A DNA stretch of 64,000 nt from Burkholderiaceae bacterium. GTDB taxonomy: Bacteria; Pseudomonadota; Gammaproteobacteria; Burkholderiales; Burkholderiaceae_C. Below the pieces are notes generated by a model. The model worked only from the letters and a program-made list of their open reading frames with translations, searched no databases and had not been told where the DNA came from. The stretch spans positions 1,054,001-1,118,000 of the forward strand of contig CP126124.1 of NCBI GenBank assembly GCA_030123545.1, read 5' to 3'. A program made the position numbers and the translations under genes. Positions 63,694-64,000 of the stretch are shown here, in pieces (the first letter of the stretch is position 1; each line of letters starts with the position of its first letter).

Positions 63694-64000
63694 CGATTCA
63701 TCATCATCCCGGAGACGATCTGCTGCTGGCCCTGGCCGCGGGCCGGCTGGACGGCGGCCAGGCTCTGCTCGTGGCCACCCATCTGGAAAGCTGCGCTCTG
63801 TGCCGTGCGCGGCTGCACACGCTGCAGGCCTTGGGCGGCGAACTGCTGGAGGCTGTCGAGCCGCAGTTGCTCGCGCCGCAGGCGCTGGCGCGAACGCTCG
63901 AACGCATCGACGCGCCCGAGGTCGCCGCCGCTGCACGACCTGCAACGCCGGAGCCGCCGTGGCCGGACCTGCCGGCCGGTACACGCTGGCCGGCGAGCCT
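63690..64000 (+). CDS. ChrR-like zinc anti-sigma factor, cut by window edge
   Basis: Visible N-terminal about 103 residues of a zinc-binding anti-sigma domain: MTIHHHPGDDLLLALAAGRL, and HLESCALCRARLHTLQ with the HxxxCxxC zinc site. Coupled to the sigma gene by a 4-base overlap. In R. sphaeroides the equivalent protein holds RpoE until singlet oxygen releases it. The C-terminal cupin-like sensor domain is expected beyond the window but is not visible. Confidence 0.9.
   Translation, partial: MTIHHHPGDDLLLALAAGRLDGGQALLVATHLESCALCRARLHTLQALGGELLEAVEPQLLAPQALARTLERIDAPEVAAAARPATPEPPWPDLPAGTRWPAS

Overview
This is a GC-rich chromosomal segment of a beta-proteobacterium, most likely Burkholderiales and close to Comamonadaceae. 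The evidence is the mix of lineage-typical proteins: DUF1841, DUF2970 and DUF2909 proteins, DUF4148 proteins, a cytochrome c4, a caa3/aa3-type cytochrome oxidase cluster with a 35-residue microprotein, and short GCTATC...GATAGC palindromes inside genes. The assignment rests on sequence features only; no species is claimed.

Layout. 1-4959: tamB (cut by the window edge) and tamA, on the minus strand. 4960-6710: an accessory stretch beside a tRNA-Arg(CCT), with two decayed genes (GNAT, cysteine hydrolase) and an unknown low-GC membrane protein. 6898-10415: a MoxR/GNAT/VWA operon and a divergent cytochrome c4. 10506-15894: an oxidoreductase/epoxide hydrolase/aldolase operon facing a winged-helix/TolB/TPR regulator. 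16028-18115: DUF1841, a small membrane protein and pcaF. 18294-24614: a type III restriction-modification island with a HigBA toxin-antitoxin pair inserted antisense between mod and res, and a frameshifted regulator at its edge. 24696-27117: CPA2 antiporter and MaoC hydratase. 27237-30635: a tandem duplication of a divergent DUF4148/LysR pair, with a ghost of the trmL 3' end. 30696-36078: sulfatase, trmL, comF, a BioC-like methyltransferase and DUF2244. 36163-45330: the cytochrome c oxidase operon and its assembly genes, ending in a TusA-like protein. 45343-51466: galU, valS and an FAD monooxygenase/DUF2783 pair. 51708-56111: rubrerythrin, a heterodisulfide-reductase-like protein and DUF3501, then an MFS gene flanked by a second, diverged DUF3501 end, and a T4-endonuclease-V-type pyrimidine dimer glycosylase. 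56208-64000: a seven-gene membrane-lipid operon divergent from an ECF sigma factor and its ChrR-like zinc anti-sigma.

How parts work together. The strongest system in the window is the last one. The sigma/anti-sigma operon and the lipid operon share a short intergenic region that holds two mirror-image promoters, each TGATCC-N18-TACAA. The lipid operon encodes two SAM-dependent lipid methyltransferases, a desaturase, a flavoprotein, DUF1365, DUF1295 and DUF2878. This looks like an RpoE/ChrR-type singlet-oxygen response that remodels unsaturated membrane lipids, possibly toward cyclopropane, methylated or furan fatty acids. A dimer-specific DNA repair enzyme directly downstream fits a light-damage theme. 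In the oxidase block, structural subunits, copper delivery (CtaG, Sco), SURF1 and heme A synthesis (CtaA, CtaB) form one functional unit.

The window also shows much genome remodelling: gene remnants, interspersed repeats translated in frame in mod, palindromes inside three genes, and composition breaks in mod and valS.
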